A stretch of DNA of 64,000 nucleotides. Origin: a halophilic archaeon (GTDB taxonomy: Archaea; Halobacteriota; Halobacteria; Halobacteriales; Haladaptataceae). Positions 1-9,110 of this stretch are shown piece by piece. The notes beneath the pieces are model-generated. The model was not told the DNA's origin and ran no database searches. It saw only the letters and a list, made by a program, of their open reading frames with translations. Location of the stretch: positions 186,001 through 250,000 of the forward strand of contig QNGA01000002.1 in the NCBI GenBank assembly GCA_003298465.1, written 5' to 3'. Numbering within the stretch: the stretch's first letter is position 1; the number at the start of each line of letters is the position of its first letter. The translations under genes and the position numbers were made by a program.

Positions 1-786
1 GTCGCCGAGGTCAAAGACCTGCTGGACCAGGTACGGTTCGACACGGAGAACGCCTCGTTCATCCCGATATCGGCGCTGGAGGGGGACAACGTCGTCGAAC
101 TCAGCGACAACATGCCGTGGTACGACGACGAGGTCGTCCTGGAGGCCCTGAACGACCTGCCGACGCCCGAGCCGCCGACGGACGCGCCGCTCAGGCTTCC
201 CATCCAGGACGTGTACACGATCTCGGGCATCGGTACTGTCCCGGTCGGACGCGTCGAGACGGGGATGCTGAACACGGGCGACAACGTCAGCTTCCAGCCC
301 AGCGACGTGAGTGGCGAGGTGAAGACCATCGAGATGCACCACGAGGAAGTCCCGGAGGCCGGCCCCGGCGACAACGTCGGATTCAACGTCCGCGGCGTCG
401 GCAAGGACGACATCCGCCGCGGCGACGTCGCCGGTCCCGCCGACGACCCGCCGTCGGTCGCCGACACGTTCCAGGCGCAAATCGTCGTGATGCAGCACCC
501 CAGCGTCATCACGGCCGGCTACACGCCGGTGTTCCACGCCCACACGGCGCAGGTCGCCTGTACCATCGAGTCCATCGACCAGAAGATCGACCCCTCCTCC
601 GGCGAAGTCGAGGAGGAGAACCCGGACTTCATCCAGAGCGGCGACGCCGCCGTCGTCACGGTGCGCCCCCAGAAGCCGCTCTCGATCGAGCCGTCCTCGG
701 AGATTCCCGAGCTCGGCAGCTTCGCGATCCGCGACATGGGTCAGACCATCGCCGCCGGTCGCGTCCTCGAAGTCAACGAGAAGTAA
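1..786 (+). CDS. tef1a: Translation elongation factor 1-alpha (aEF1A), 3' part
   Basis: This is the C-terminal 261 residues of the GTPase that delivers aminoacyl-tRNA to the ribosome; the reading frame is open from base 1, so the G domain with its nucleotide motifs lies outside the window. What remains is the end of the G domain (SALEGDNV), then beta-barrel domain 2 ([12 protein letters not shown]) and domain 3 ([22 protein letters not shown]), ending in GRVLEVNEK as is typical of haloarchaea. Family assignment is certain. In many archaea the gene for ribosomal protein S10 follows directly; here the next 65 bp are non-coding and the next gene is on the other strand. Confidence 0.97.
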   Translation, partial: VAEVKDLLDQVRFDTENASFIPISALEGDNVVELSDNMPWYDDEVVLEALNDLPTPEPPTDAPLRLPIQDVYTISGIGTVPVGRVETGMLNTGDNVSFQPSDVSGEVKTIEMHHEEVPEAGPGDNVGFNVRGVGKDDIRRGDVAGPADDPPSVADTFQAQIVVMQHPSVITAGYTPVFHAHTAQVACTIESIDQKIDPSSGEVEEENPDFIQSGDAAVVTVRPQKPLSIEPSSEIPELGSFAIRDMGQTIAAGRVLEVNEK

Positions 787-851
787 GGCGGGACGGGTTC
801 GTCGGGCGGAGACCCGCGAACCGGCGCGGCGAGGGCCGTCGAATCGTCCGG

Positions 852-1205
852 CTACCGCCCGCCGTGCACGTCGTACTCCGACTCGAACGTCTCGCGGAGG
901 TCCCGCACCGTCTCCCGGTCGGTGTCGGCGGTCCCCTCGAACGACGAAAGCGCCTCGACGACCGTCTCGGCTTCGCGGTCGGACAGCGAGACCCGTTCTT
1001 TCGACTCGTTGTCGAGGAGGTCTTTCGCCTGGTCGACCAGTCCCTCCTGGGTCGTCTCGTTCTCGAATCCGAACGCCTCCTCGAACTGTTCGCGAACGTT
1101 CAGGCGTCGCTCGTCGCTCGTACTCCCAGTTCCGGCGGGTTCCGCCGAGAGCGCCGCGATGACCTCGCGCGCTTCCGACTGCGTGAGTTCGATGGGATGG
1201 CTCAT
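852..1205 (-). CDS. Small acidic protein of unknown function
   Basis: A 117-residue soluble acidic protein, not recognised beyond a haloarchaeal-style hypothetical. It has no membrane segment or cysteine; it is rich in Glu, Asp and Ser and looks mainly helical (LTQSEAREVIAAL, REQFEEAFGFE, REAETVVEALSSFE). The ATG at 1205 (MSHPIELTQ) is preferred over an upstream ATG at 1307 because a TATA-like CCTTACGG lies about 27 bp before it, fitting a leaderless transcript. It is convergent with the EF-1alpha gene and divergent from the DUF502 gene. No function is proposed. Confidence 0.75.
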   Translation of the reverse strand: MSHPIELTQSEAREVIAALSAEPAGTGSTSDERRLNVREQFEEAFGFENETTQEGLVDQAKDLLDNESKERVSLSDREAETVVEALSSFEGTADTDRETVRDLRETFESEYDVHGGR

Positions 1206-1422
1206 GGCAGTTCGTTCGCCGCGACGGTCCGTAAGGGAACTGGCCGCTCCGCCGCGAACCCGCGGAGGGAGTCTCGGAGCGCTCGAACGGCGACGAGTCG
1301 CGTCCACCCCCGCCGAATCGTACGGACGCTCGTTCCTCGCCCCGCCGCCTGCGGGCGCTTCGGATCGAAGGTTGCATTTGCAGGCAGCACGCCTTGAAGG
1401 GCCGGGAGAGTACGGTAGGGAA

Positions 1423-2154
1423 ATGGGTACGAAGTCCGAACGGTCGCTGGGGCTTTACGAGACGGTACGGGAGGCCATGCTGACGGGCATCACGGTCGTC
1501 CTGCCGCTGATAGTCACGCTGTACGTCATCGTCGTTCTGCTGAACTTCGTCTCGCGGTTGCTCGTCCCGATGCTCAGCCTCGTCCCCGTCGACTCCGTCG
1601 TCGTACTGGGACTGGTCGCCGCCCTGCTGGTGACCACCCTCGTCTTCCTCGTCGGACTCCTCGCTCACTCCCCGATGGGCGACACGGCCATCGACGGTTT
1701 CGACAGGGCGATCAGCCGCGTCCCCGGGTTCGGTACCGTCTACCGGAGTTTCCGCCGGATGGGCGACGCGATGCTCGAAAGCGACGCCGACAACTTCCGC
1801 GACGTGCGACTGCTGGAGTTCCCCATCGACGGCTCCTACACCGTCGCGTTCGTCACCGCGAACACGCCCGAGGGAATCTGCGAGGCCACCGGGAACGAGG
1901 AGATGACGACCGTCTTCCTCCCGATGGCCCCCAATCCGGTCATGGGCGGGTTCGTCATCAACGTTCCCGAGGAGAGCCTCGAAGACGTGGACATGACCGT
2001 CGAGGAGGCGTTCCGCACCGTCGTCACCAGCGGAGTCGGCATCGACGCGGTGGCCCACGAGGGGACCGGCCTCTCCGAGGACGAACTCCGGGACCTCACC
2101 GGGTACGACCCCGTCGCTCAGGCGGGGACCGAACGGGGCGACGAGGGCGACTAG
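1423..2154 (+). CDS. DUF502 family membrane protein
   Basis: A 243-residue integral membrane protein of the DUF502 family. Two hydrophobic segments (about residues 18-45 and 54-78) are followed by a cytosolic or external domain with the family signatures RVPGFGTVYRSFRR and FLPMAPNPVMGGFVINVP. The family is widespread in bacteria and archaea and has no established biochemical role. The chosen ATG has a TATA-like CTTGAAGG about 27 bp upstream; the frame is open further upstream, but that extension has no family similarity. The C-terminus is a charged tail. It is transcribed alone. Confidence 0.9.
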   Translation: MGTKSERSLGLYETVREAMLTGITVVLPLIVTLYVIVVLLNFVSRLLVPMLSLVPVDSVVVLGLVAALLVTTLVFLVGLLAHSPMGDTAIDGFDRAISRVPGFGTVYRSFRRMGDAMLESDADNFRDVRLLEFPIDGSYTVAFVTANTPEGICEATGNEEMTTVFLPMAPNPVMGGFVINVPEESLEDVDMTVEEAFRTVVTSGVGIDAVAHEGTGLSEDELRDLTGYDPVAQAGTERGDEGD

Positions 2155-2270
2155 CCGCCGCGCTCCGGGCACGCTTCGTCGCTGCCGCGACCGATTCCGG
2201 TGCCGGACGGCGTTTTCAGGCTCGGAAACCGTTCGCGGCCTTGAAACGCGTTCGGCGCTACGTCACGGTC

Positions 2271-2717
2271 GTGTCGACCGCTCGACGGCGATTCGGAAAG
2301 GGTGTCGTGGTAGGCGTCGTAGCGTTCGCGTTCTTCGGCGTCGTCACGGGGCTGATTCCGAACCCGCTGTACGCACGTATGGTTCCCCGAACGGCGCTCG
2401 ACTACCTGTTTCTAACGCTCACGGCGGCGTTCCTCGGCATCTACAGCGTCCAGAGGGCCGTCCCCGAGAACTGGCGCGACGACGGCGCTGCGACCGTCGG
2501 GACGGTCGGTGGCTTCCTGGCGTTCGGCTGCCCCATCTGCAACGCGTTCCTGCTCGCGCTGTTCGGTAGCTCCGCGCTCACGACGTACTTCGATCCGCTT
2601 CGTCCGCTCCTCGGTGCGGTCACGGCCGTCCTGTTCGGCGGTCTCGTCGTCTACCGCCACTCGCGGTCCTGTGAAACCTGCGAGAACGCATCGGGGACGC
2701 AACCGAGCCGGGAGTAG
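2271..2717 (+). CDS. Small membrane protein with CPIC and CETC motifs
   Basis: A 148-residue protein with about four hydrophobic segments. A CxxC pair sits inside the third segment (GCPICN, about residue 94), and a second pair (CETC) lies in the C-terminal tail. This arrangement suggests thiol redox or metal binding at the membrane, but I cannot place it in a named family. The GTG at 2271 is preferred because a TATA-like CTTGAAAC is centred about 28 bp upstream; a TTG at 2241 would add ten residues but overlaps that element. Neighbours do not suggest a pathway. Confidence 0.7.
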   Translation: MSTARRRFGKGVVVGVVAFAFFGVVTGLIPNPLYARMVPRTALDYLFLTLTAAFLGIYSVQRAVPENWRDDGAATVGTVGGFLAFGCPICNAFLLALFGSSALTTYFDPLRPLLGAVTAVLFGGLVVYRHSRSCETCENASGTQPSRE

Positions 2718-2833
2718 CCGTTTTCGGACCAGCGGGGACGACGCGGGACGGGGTTCGCGTCCCTCGCACCAGTGGACGTCACCGCCGGGGCAACACGTCG
2801 ACGCCGACGATTCGAGGGCGCCGAGCGATGCGT

Positions 2834-4102
2834 CTACGCCCCGGCGAGGTCGGCGAGCGCGCCGGCCAGCACGCGGGTCGCGGTCGCACAGTCGTCCCAG
2901 TCGGTCCACTCGGCGGGGTTGTGCGAGACGCCGTCGCGCGAGGGGGCGAAGAGGAGACCGGCGTCGGCGACCTTCGCGACGTGCATCGTGTCGTGGGCCG
3001 CGCCGGAGTGGAGGTCCAGCGTCGCGACGTCCGCGGCCTCGCCGGCGTCGTGGGCCGCCTCGCGCACCCGGTCGCTCATCGGCGTCGGGCGGAGGTCGAA
3101 GCGCCGGTCGAGTCGCGTCTCGACGCCGCGCTCGTCCTCGATGCGCGCCAGCGTCGTCCGGGCGTCGTCGACGACGTCGTTCATCGCGTCGTAGTCGACG
3201 TCGCGCACGTCGACGCCCATCTCGACCCGGCCCGGGACGATGTTCGTCGCGTTCGGCGAGACGTCGAGGCTGCCGACCGTCCCGACCGCCGTCTCGCTGT
3301 CGGCGTCGCGGGCCGCCCGTTCGACGCCGCGGACGAACTCGCTCGCGGCGACCAGCGCGTCCGTGCGTTCGAGCATCGGCGTCGCCCCCGCGTGGTCCGC
3401 CTCGCCCACCACGTCGACCGCGCAGTGCGTGATACCGGTGATGGTCGTGACGACGCCGACCGGAACGCCGGCGCGTTCGAGGCGCTTGCTCTGCTCGACG
3501 TGCAGTTCCAGCCACGCGTCCCACTCGCTCGCGTCGAGCCGTCCCTCCCCGCGGAATCCGATGGACGAGAGCGCCGATTCGAGCGTCTCCTCCTCGCCCG
3601 TGCCGTCGCCGTGCTCGTCCACGCCCTCGGCGGTCAGCGAGAGCGCGTCCTCGACCGACCGCTCGCCGGCCGCCACGGAGGAGCCGAGCAGTCCGTCGGC
3701 GAACCGCTGGCCCTCCTCCTCGGTGAACGAGACGACCTCGACGGGCCTGTCGAGGTCCGCGCCGGCGTCCTGCATCGTCCGGACGGCCTCCAGCGCGGCG
3801 TACACCCCGAGCGGGCCGTCGAAGATGCCGCCCTCGGGCACCGAATCGAGGTGGCTGCCGGCCGCGACCGGGGCGGCAGCGGGGTCCGCGCTCGGCGGCG
3901 TCCACCGTCCTGCGACGTTGCCGACCGCGTCCACCCGCACGTCCAGTCCGGCGTCTTCGAGGCGGTCGACCAGGTACTCGCGCGCTCGCCGGTTCGCGTC
4001 GGTGCCGGCGAGTACGGTCCGTCCCCGGCCGTCGCCGTCGAGCGCGCCGAACTCGGCGTTCGCTTCGACGTCCGACCGTAGTCGGTCGACTTCGACTTGC
4101 AT
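2834..4102 (-). CDS. M20-family amidohydrolase (N-carbamoyl-amino acid hydrolase / allantoate amidohydrolase type)
   Basis: A 422-residue zinc-dependent hydrolase of the hydantoinase/carbamoylase group, which removes carbamoyl or ureido groups from N-carbamoyl amino acids, ureidoglycolate or allantoate. Metal-ligand motifs are intact: GSHLDS (His84), DGPLGV (Asp95) and the acidic FTEEEGQRF (Glu129-131). A central dimerisation domain contains LELHVEQ and GATPM, and the C-terminal SGAAHDTMH supplies a further ligand. Length is typical for the family. No purine- or hydantoin-degrading neighbour is present, so the substrate cannot be fixed from context. Confidence 0.88.
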   Translation of the reverse strand: MQVEVDRLRSDVEANAEFGALDGDGRGRTVLAGTDANRRAREYLVDRLEDAGLDVRVDAVGNVAGRWTPPSADPAAAPVAAGSHLDSVPEGGIFDGPLGVYAALEAVRTMQDAGADLDRPVEVVSFTEEEGQRFADGLLGSSVAAGERSVEDALSLTAEGVDEHGDGTGEEETLESALSSIGFRGEGRLDASEWDAWLELHVEQSKRLERAGVPVGVVTTITGITHCAVDVVGEADHAGATPMLERTDALVAASEFVRGVERAARDADSETAVGTVGSLDVSPNATNIVPGRVEMGVDVRDVDYDAMNDVVDDARTTLARIEDERGVETRLDRRFDLRPTPMSDRVREAAHDAGEAADVATLDLHSGAAHDTMHVAKVADAGLLFAPSRDGVSHNPAEWTDWDDCATATRVLAGALADLAGA

Positions 4103-4163
4103 GCGTCGTCCGACGGACGCGCCGATTATGAGCGTGTGGGTAGCGTACGCGACCGCGACGGAA

Positions 4164-6869
4164 CTACTCCTCGAGGAACGCGTCGAGCAGTTTCGACTCG
4201 GCTCGGCGGAGATGCTGGTGGAAGGTCGGGGCCGTCACGCCGAGCGATTCGGCGACCTCCTCGGCCGTGCTCGCCCGGGGCCACTCGAAGTAGCCCGCGA
4301 GGTGGGCTACTTCGAGCGCCGTGCGCTGGCGGTCGGTCAACGCCTCGTCGAGCGCGGTCCGCATGTGCCGGGGCGTGGTCCCGACGCGGTCGCGCTCGCG
4401 CTGGGCCAGCAACTCCACGCTCGGATAGTAGCGCTCGATGGTCTCGGCCGCGCCGCGGACGTCCGCGTCCATGGGGAGTTCGATCACGGCTCGTGCACCG
4501 TCCGGGTCGGCGCTCGCGGACGTCAGCGTCCCTCCGTGGTCGGCCAGCGCCAGGACCAGCGCGTCGTCGTTGACGACCTCTATCAGGCCGCCGTCGTCGT
4601 GAGCGTCGACGACGCGGGCGCGTTCGACCTCGTCGAACGACCGAACCCGCTCCATCAGTTGCTCGGGCGGGGCCCCGCTGACCGTGAGGTAGTACAGCAT
4701 CGCCCCGTCCGTGGTCACCGTCGCGCCGCAGAACTCGAACGAGCAGTCGGCGTGCTTCGGCACGTCGACGAAGAAGTGGTCGGCCGCGGCGCTGACCGCG
4801 AACTCCAGCTCTACGACGGCGTCGCTGACGAGCGCTTTCTTGCTCTCGACGGCGGCGATGGCGTACGCGATGGTCTCCCCGAGTTCCGCGAGCACGGTGC
4901 GCTCGCGGTCGTCGAACGCGCCCGCCCTGCCGGCGGTCACGACGAGGACGCCGTACGCCGTCTCGTGGTACTCCAGCGGGATGGCGGCCAGGTTCTCCCC
5001 GTCCTCATCGACGACCACGCGTCCGGCGTCGGCCGCTCGCGTCGCCACGGCCTCGGGGTCTCCGCTCGTCTCGCCCGCGGCGGCCTCGCGCCGGACGTCT
5101 CCGCCCGCCCCGCGCTCGACGATGCAGGCGTGCTCGTAGGGGCCGCCGTCCGTCAGCCGCTCGACCACGGAGTCGCCGACCGCTTGGCGGGTCGTCGCTC
5201 GGACGAGCGCGCGGTCCACCTCGCGAATGACCGCGTTGATGCGGTTCAGCTCCGCCAGTTCCGCGCGCTGGGACCCCAGGGTCTCCTCGCGCTCCGCCCG
5301 GTCGAGCGCGCGAGCGGCGTTCGCGGCGAGTGTCTGGGCGAAATCGAGCGCGTAGTCCGGGACGGTCGCGGCGTCGAGCGACCCGACGGTCAGGACGCCG
5401 TGGTCGTCCAGCGGAACGATGACCTCCGTGTCGACGGGCGTGTTCCGGTTGTACGCGCCGGCTATCGAACCGACGTCGCCGAACACCGCGGGCGAACCGC
5501 TGTCGTACACGTCCCACGCGAGCGACTCGTCCGGCCCGAACGTCGGGACGCCGTCGAACACCCGGCGGGCGTCTTCGGTGGCCGCGGTGGGCCGCAGGAC
5601 GCCCTCGTCGGGGTCGAACAGGTGAACGGCCGCCAGCGACGTGCCGAGGACGTCCCGGGCCGTCTCGACCGTCACCTGACAGATAGTCTCCCTCGCCTCC
5701 GCGGAGATGAACTCCCGGGTCGCCGCGCGCAGCGAGGCGAGGGCCGACGTCCGTTCCGCGCGCTCGGTCACGTCGCGGAAGACGGCGTAGAGGACCTCCC
5801 GACCGTCGAGTTCCGTCACGTTGGCGCTTATCTCGACCGGCACCTCGTGGCCGTCGTCGTGGACGACGGTGAGGTCGCCGTCCCGGCGCGTGATGCCGCC
5901 ACTGTCGGCGTGGTCGTCGAAGAGACGGCGGTAGTACGCCTCGTCGTCCGACGGGTGGAGGTCGCTGTGGTGGAGGCCCAGTATCTCCTCCCGGCGTTTG
6001 CCGAGCAGGTCCTCGGCCGCCGGGTTCGCGTCGAGGACGGTACCCGTCTCGGCGTCCGCGACGAACAGGGCGTCCGGACAGGTCTTCACCAGCGTCCGGT
6101 AGCGCTCCTGGGTCGTTTCGAGCGCGGTCTCGGCCGCGCGCCGTCCGGAGACGTCTCGGAGGACGCCGACGAACCGCCGGTCGCCGTCGCGTTCGAACGG
6201 GCGGAACGCGACGGTCAGCGGAATCTCGTGACCGTCGCTGTGGCGACCCGGCAGTTCGCGGTAGCCCCCGGCGTCCACCCCCCCGTCGTCCGCGAGACAG
6301 TAGTCGAGGACGTCGCGGTGGTCGCCCCGGCGGGGTTCGGGCACGAGCGTCGCCAGCGGTTCGCCGACGAGCGAGGACGGGGCGTAGCCCAGGACGCGGT
6401 CGACCTCGGCGTTCGCGTACCGAACCGTGCCCGCGTCGTCGACGACGACGACCGCGTCGGGGCCGCAGTCGACCAGCGCGTCGAAGCGGGCGGCCGCCGT
6501 CGACCGCTCTCGCTCGGCGCGGCGGCGCTCGACGGCGTTCTCGACCCGGCGCGCGAGGCGCGCGGAGCGGTCGGGGCGAACGCAGTCCGTCGCACCCGCG
6601 TCGAGCAGTTCCGGATGGGCGTCGTCCGGCGCGACCACGACGACGGGACAGTCCGGCGCGCGCTCGGCCGCCGTCGCGAGCAGTTCGCGGGCGTCGCGCT
6701 CCGGCGGTCGGTGTTCGCAGACCAGACACTCCGGTTCCGGGTCGAACGCCGCCGACGCGTCCGCGACCCCCTCGACCGTCTCGTCGAGTCGCGCCGCCGC
6801 GTCGCGGACGCCTGTCGGTACTCCGACGTGAACGACGCTGGGCGGAGGGGTGGATTCGTCGACCGCCAT
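4164..6869 (-). CDS. Bacterio-opsin-activator-type regulator with PAS and GAF domains
   Basis: A 901-residue multi-domain regulator. The first about 120 residues resemble a receiver domain without an obvious phospho-acceptor Asp. Two PAS domains follow (about 125-240 and 250-370; RYRTLVKTCPDALFVADAET), then a GAF domain (about 380-520), a second GAF-like region (about 535-680), the Bat sensor-like domain, and a C-terminal HTH_10 (LTDRQRTALEVAHLAGYFEWP, about 845-900). Such proteins are thought to couple redox, light or small-molecule sensing to transcription. The ATG at 6869 is chosen because the frame further upstream is only antisense to the MutS-like gene. It is divergent from that gene, 84 bp away. 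Confidence 0.9.
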   Translation of the reverse strand: MAVDESTPPPSVVHVGVPTGVRDAAARLDETVEGVADASAAFDPEPECLVCEHRPPERDARELLATAAERAPDCPVVVVAPDDAHPELLDAGATDCVRPDRSARLARRVENAVERRRAERERSTAAARFDALVDCGPDAVVVVDDAGTVRYANAEVDRVLGYAPSSLVGEPLATLVPEPRRGDHRDVLDYCLADDGGVDAGGYRELPGRHSDGHEIPLTVAFRPFERDGDRRFVGVLRDVSGRRAAETALETTQERYRTLVKTCPDALFVADAETGTVLDANPAAEDLLGKRREEILGLHHSDLHPSDDEAYYRRLFDDHADSGGITRRDGDLTVVHDDGHEVPVEISANVTELDGREVLYAVFRDVTERAERTSALASLRAATREFISAEARETICQVTVETARDVLGTSLAAVHLFDPDEGVLRPTAATEDARRVFDGVPTFGPDESLAWDVYDSGSPAVFGDVGSIAGAYNRNTPVDTEVIVPLDDHGVLTVGSLDAATVPDYALDFAQTLAANAARALDRAEREETLGSQRAELAELNRINAVIREVDRALVRATTRQAVGDSVVERLTDGGPYEHACIVERGAGGDVRREAAAGETSGDPEAVATRAADAGRVVVDEDGENLAAIPLEYHETAYGVLVVTAGRAGAFDDRERTVLAELGETIAYAIAAVESKKALVSDAVVELEFAVSAAADHFFVDVPKHADCSFEFCGATVTTDGAMLYYLTVSGAPPEQLMERVRSFDEVERARVVDAHDDGGLIEVVNDDALVLALADHGGTLTSASADPDGARAVIELPMDADVRGAAETIERYYPSVELLAQRERDRVGTTPRHMRTALDEALTDRQRTALEVAHLAGYFEWPRASTAEEVAESLGVTAPTFHQHLRRAESKLLDAFLEE

Positions 6870-6953
6870 CTGGAAGGAAGATGTCACGAGGTCACCTGAA
6901 CGCTTCGGCTCCCACTGGAAATCGTTAAGGTGGGTCCGTGTCAGCCGACAGGT

Positions 6954-8684
6954 ATGCGACTGGAGGACTACTGGGGCGTCGGACCCAAGACGAGCGACCT
7001 GCTCGAATCCGAACTCGGAGTCGAGCGGGCGATCGAGGCCATCGAGGGAAGCGACGTGCGCGCGCTGACGGAGGCGGGGCTCGCGCGGGGGCGAGCGACC
7101 CGCATCCTCCGGCGCGCGAACGGCGGCGAGGGGATGGCCGTGCTGGCGACCCGCGACACGCGCTCCGTGTACAAGGACCTGCTCGACCTCGCCAGCGACT
7201 ACGCCGTCACCGAGGACGCCGCCGACCGCATCCGGGTGCTGACGCCGCTCCCGACCCGCGAAGCGGCCGAGGAGCGTCTCGACGCCGTGACGGAGGCGAC
7301 CGACTCGTGGGGCGACGTGGACGAAGCGACGCGGGAGGCAGTCCTCGACGCGTTCGAGGGGTACGACGGCGGCGAGCGCGCGGCGGTCGAGACCGTACTG
7401 GCGCTCCGCGAGGCCGGCGTCTCGGACGGCGCGTTCGCTCCCGTCGCGGCCATCGACGGCGACGCGCTCGAGTCCGCCGTCGGCGCGCTCGGGAAACTGG
7501 ACGACGGCGAGGTGGCGGACGGCGCGGACGAGGAACTCGACCGCCGACGGGAGGCGCTTTCCGCCGTCGAGCGCCTCGAAAGCGGCGCGCTCGACGTGCT
7601 CGAACGCGTCCAGTCGGGGGACGTGCGCGGCCCCGACGAGTTCCGCGAGTCGTTCGTCGAGTACGTCGCCGACGAGACGGGCATCGGACCGGGGGAGATC
7701 CGGTCGGCGACGACCGGCGACGCCACCGACGCGACCGACTTCGTCAGCCAGTCGCTGCGGGCGGTCGTCGAGGCCCAGCGCGAGGCGGTCGAGGAGCGCG
7801 AGGAACGGGTGGCCGCCGAACTGCGCGAGGACATCGAGGCCGCCCGCGAGGCCATCGACGCCGCCGTCGAGACCGTCGACGACCTCGCCTTCCACCTGTC
7901 GCTCGCCCGCTTCGCGGACGCCTTCGAGATGACCCGCCCGGAGTTCGCCGAGGGCGCGTTCGCCGTCGAGAACGCGCGCAACCTCTTTCTCGCCGCCGGG
8001 AGCGGGTCGGTCCAGCCCATCACCTACGGCGTCGGCGACCACCGCGTGGCGGGGCCGCCGAGCGGCGACCGCGTCTCGGTGCTCACCGGCGCGAACAGCG
8101 GCGGGAAGACGACGCTGCTCGAGACGCTCTGTCAGGTCGGCCTGCTCGCCCAGATGGGACTGCCCGTCCCCGCCGACCGCGCGCAGGTGTCCCCGTCCGA
8201 CGCCATCGTCTTCCACCGCCGGCACGCGAGCTTCAACGCCGGCGTTCTGGAGTCGACGCTCCGGAGCATCGTCCCGCCGCTGACCACGGACGGACGCACC
8301 CTGATGCTGGTCGACGAGTTCGAGGCAATCACCGAACCGGGGAGCGCCGCCGACCTCCTGCACGGACTGGTCGGCCTGACCGTGGACAAGGGCGCGCTCG
8401 GCGTGTTCGTCACCCACCTCGCCGACGACCTCAACCCCCTGCCCGACCAGGCGCGGAAGGACGGCATCTTCGCCGAGGGCCTGGACGACGACCTCGAACT
8501 CCAGGTCGACTACCAGCCGCGGTTCGACACGGTGGGCAGGTCGACGCCGGAGTTCATCGTCTCGCGGCTCATCGCATCCGCCGACGACCGCAGCGAGCGC
8601 GCCGGGTTCGACGTTCTCGGACGCGCGGTCGGCGAGGCGGCAGTCCAGCGCACGCTCGACTCCTGGGCCGGCGGCGACGAGTGA
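6954..8684 (+). CDS. MutS-family ATPase with N-terminal helix-hairpin-helix (MutS5/MutS2-like)
   Basis: A 576-residue MutS-related protein. The first about 45 residues (YWGVGPKTSDLLESELG) look like a helix-hairpin-helix DNA-binding module. The middle is helical and very Glu/Arg-rich (about 270-310). The ATPase core has Walker A GANSGGKTTLL at about residue 380 and Walker B LMLVDEFEAI at about 450. It lacks the mismatch-recognition domain I of canonical MutS, so roles in recombination control or branched-DNA processing are as likely as mismatch repair. The ATG at 6954 has a TATA-like GTTAAGG about 29 bp upstream. No Smr nuclease domain is visible at the C-terminus. Confidence 0.85.
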   Translation: MRLEDYWGVGPKTSDLLESELGVERAIEAIEGSDVRALTEAGLARGRATRILRRANGGEGMAVLATRDTRSVYKDLLDLASDYAVTEDAADRIRVLTPLPTREAAEERLDAVTEATDSWGDVDEATREAVLDAFEGYDGGERAAVETVLALREAGVSDGAFAPVAAIDGDALESAVGALGKLDDGEVADGADEELDRRREALSAVERLESGALDVLERVQSGDVRGPDEFRESFVEYVADETGIGPGEIRSATTGDATDATDFVSQSLRAVVEAQREAVEEREERVAAELREDIEAAREAIDAAVETVDDLAFHLSLARFADAFEMTRPEFAEGAFAVENARNLFLAAGSGSVQPITYGVGDHRVAGPPSGDRVSVLTGANSGGKTTLLETLCQVGLLAQMGLPVPADRAQVSPSDAIVFHRRHASFNAGVLESTLRSIVPPLTTDGRTLMLVDEFEAITEPGSAADLLHGLVGLTVDKGALGVFVTHLADDLNPLPDQARKDGIFAEGLDDDLELQVDYQPRFDTVGRSTPEFIVSRLIASADDRSERAGFDVLGRAVGEAAVQRTLDSWAGGDE

Positions 8685-9110
8685 GACGGGCCGGGGGCGC
8701 CCGACCGTCCGGGCCGTCTCGGTTCGGTACCGGACGCTTTCCCCTGGCGGATGCGGTTACTCGACGTCCCTCCTCCGAAGCGCGACCCCGCCTCGAAACG
8801 TCTCTCCGCGACGGGTTTTCGAACGGACGCCGAATCGGCACGGCATCGGCGTTTTCGTCCGTCGACGGTCTACCAGTCGGTTCCGTCGGACCGGCGTTCC
8901 TCCTCGATTTCGAGACGCCGGCGGGCAAGCTATTGTGGCATGGTTCCAATGACCAAATTACTATGCCGTTGCGGAGCGAGTGGTCAGGCCGCTGCGCCGC
9001 TACGGGTACTCGAACCCCGTACGCCCGTAAACAGAGGGGGGACGGCGACCGGGCGGGGCGATACGGGTCGCAGCAGCGGACGCGTACGGTCGCCGCTTGG
9101 AGTGAACGAC
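8685..9110. other. 426-bp gene-free stretch
   Basis: No convincing gene in either strand; the open frames here have proline/arginine-rich compositions typical of chance frames. The one distinctive element is an AT-rich island at about 8931-8967 that contains a stem-loop (listed separately). It may hold a promoter for the FAD oxidoreductase with a long leader, since no good TATA element lies 25-30 bp before that gene's ATG. Confidence 0.5.
8937..8967. other. Inverted repeat / potential stem-loop in AT-rich island
   Basis: Arms GGCATGGT (8937-8944) and ACTATGCC (8960-8967) are complementary at 7 of 8 positions, the eighth pair being G-U in RNA, around a 15-nt loop. It sits in the only AT-rich patch of the 426-bp gap, about 145 bp before the oxidoreductase start. 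It could be an operator or a leader RNA structure. Confidence 0.4.

Noticed and set aside
3240..6899. A 1219-codon open frame on the plus strand opposite the amidohydrolase and Bat-type regulator genes
   Set aside because: It is antisense to two well-supported genes; its translation is Arg/Ser/Pro-rich without domains. Long chance frames are expected opposite G+C-rich coding DNA.
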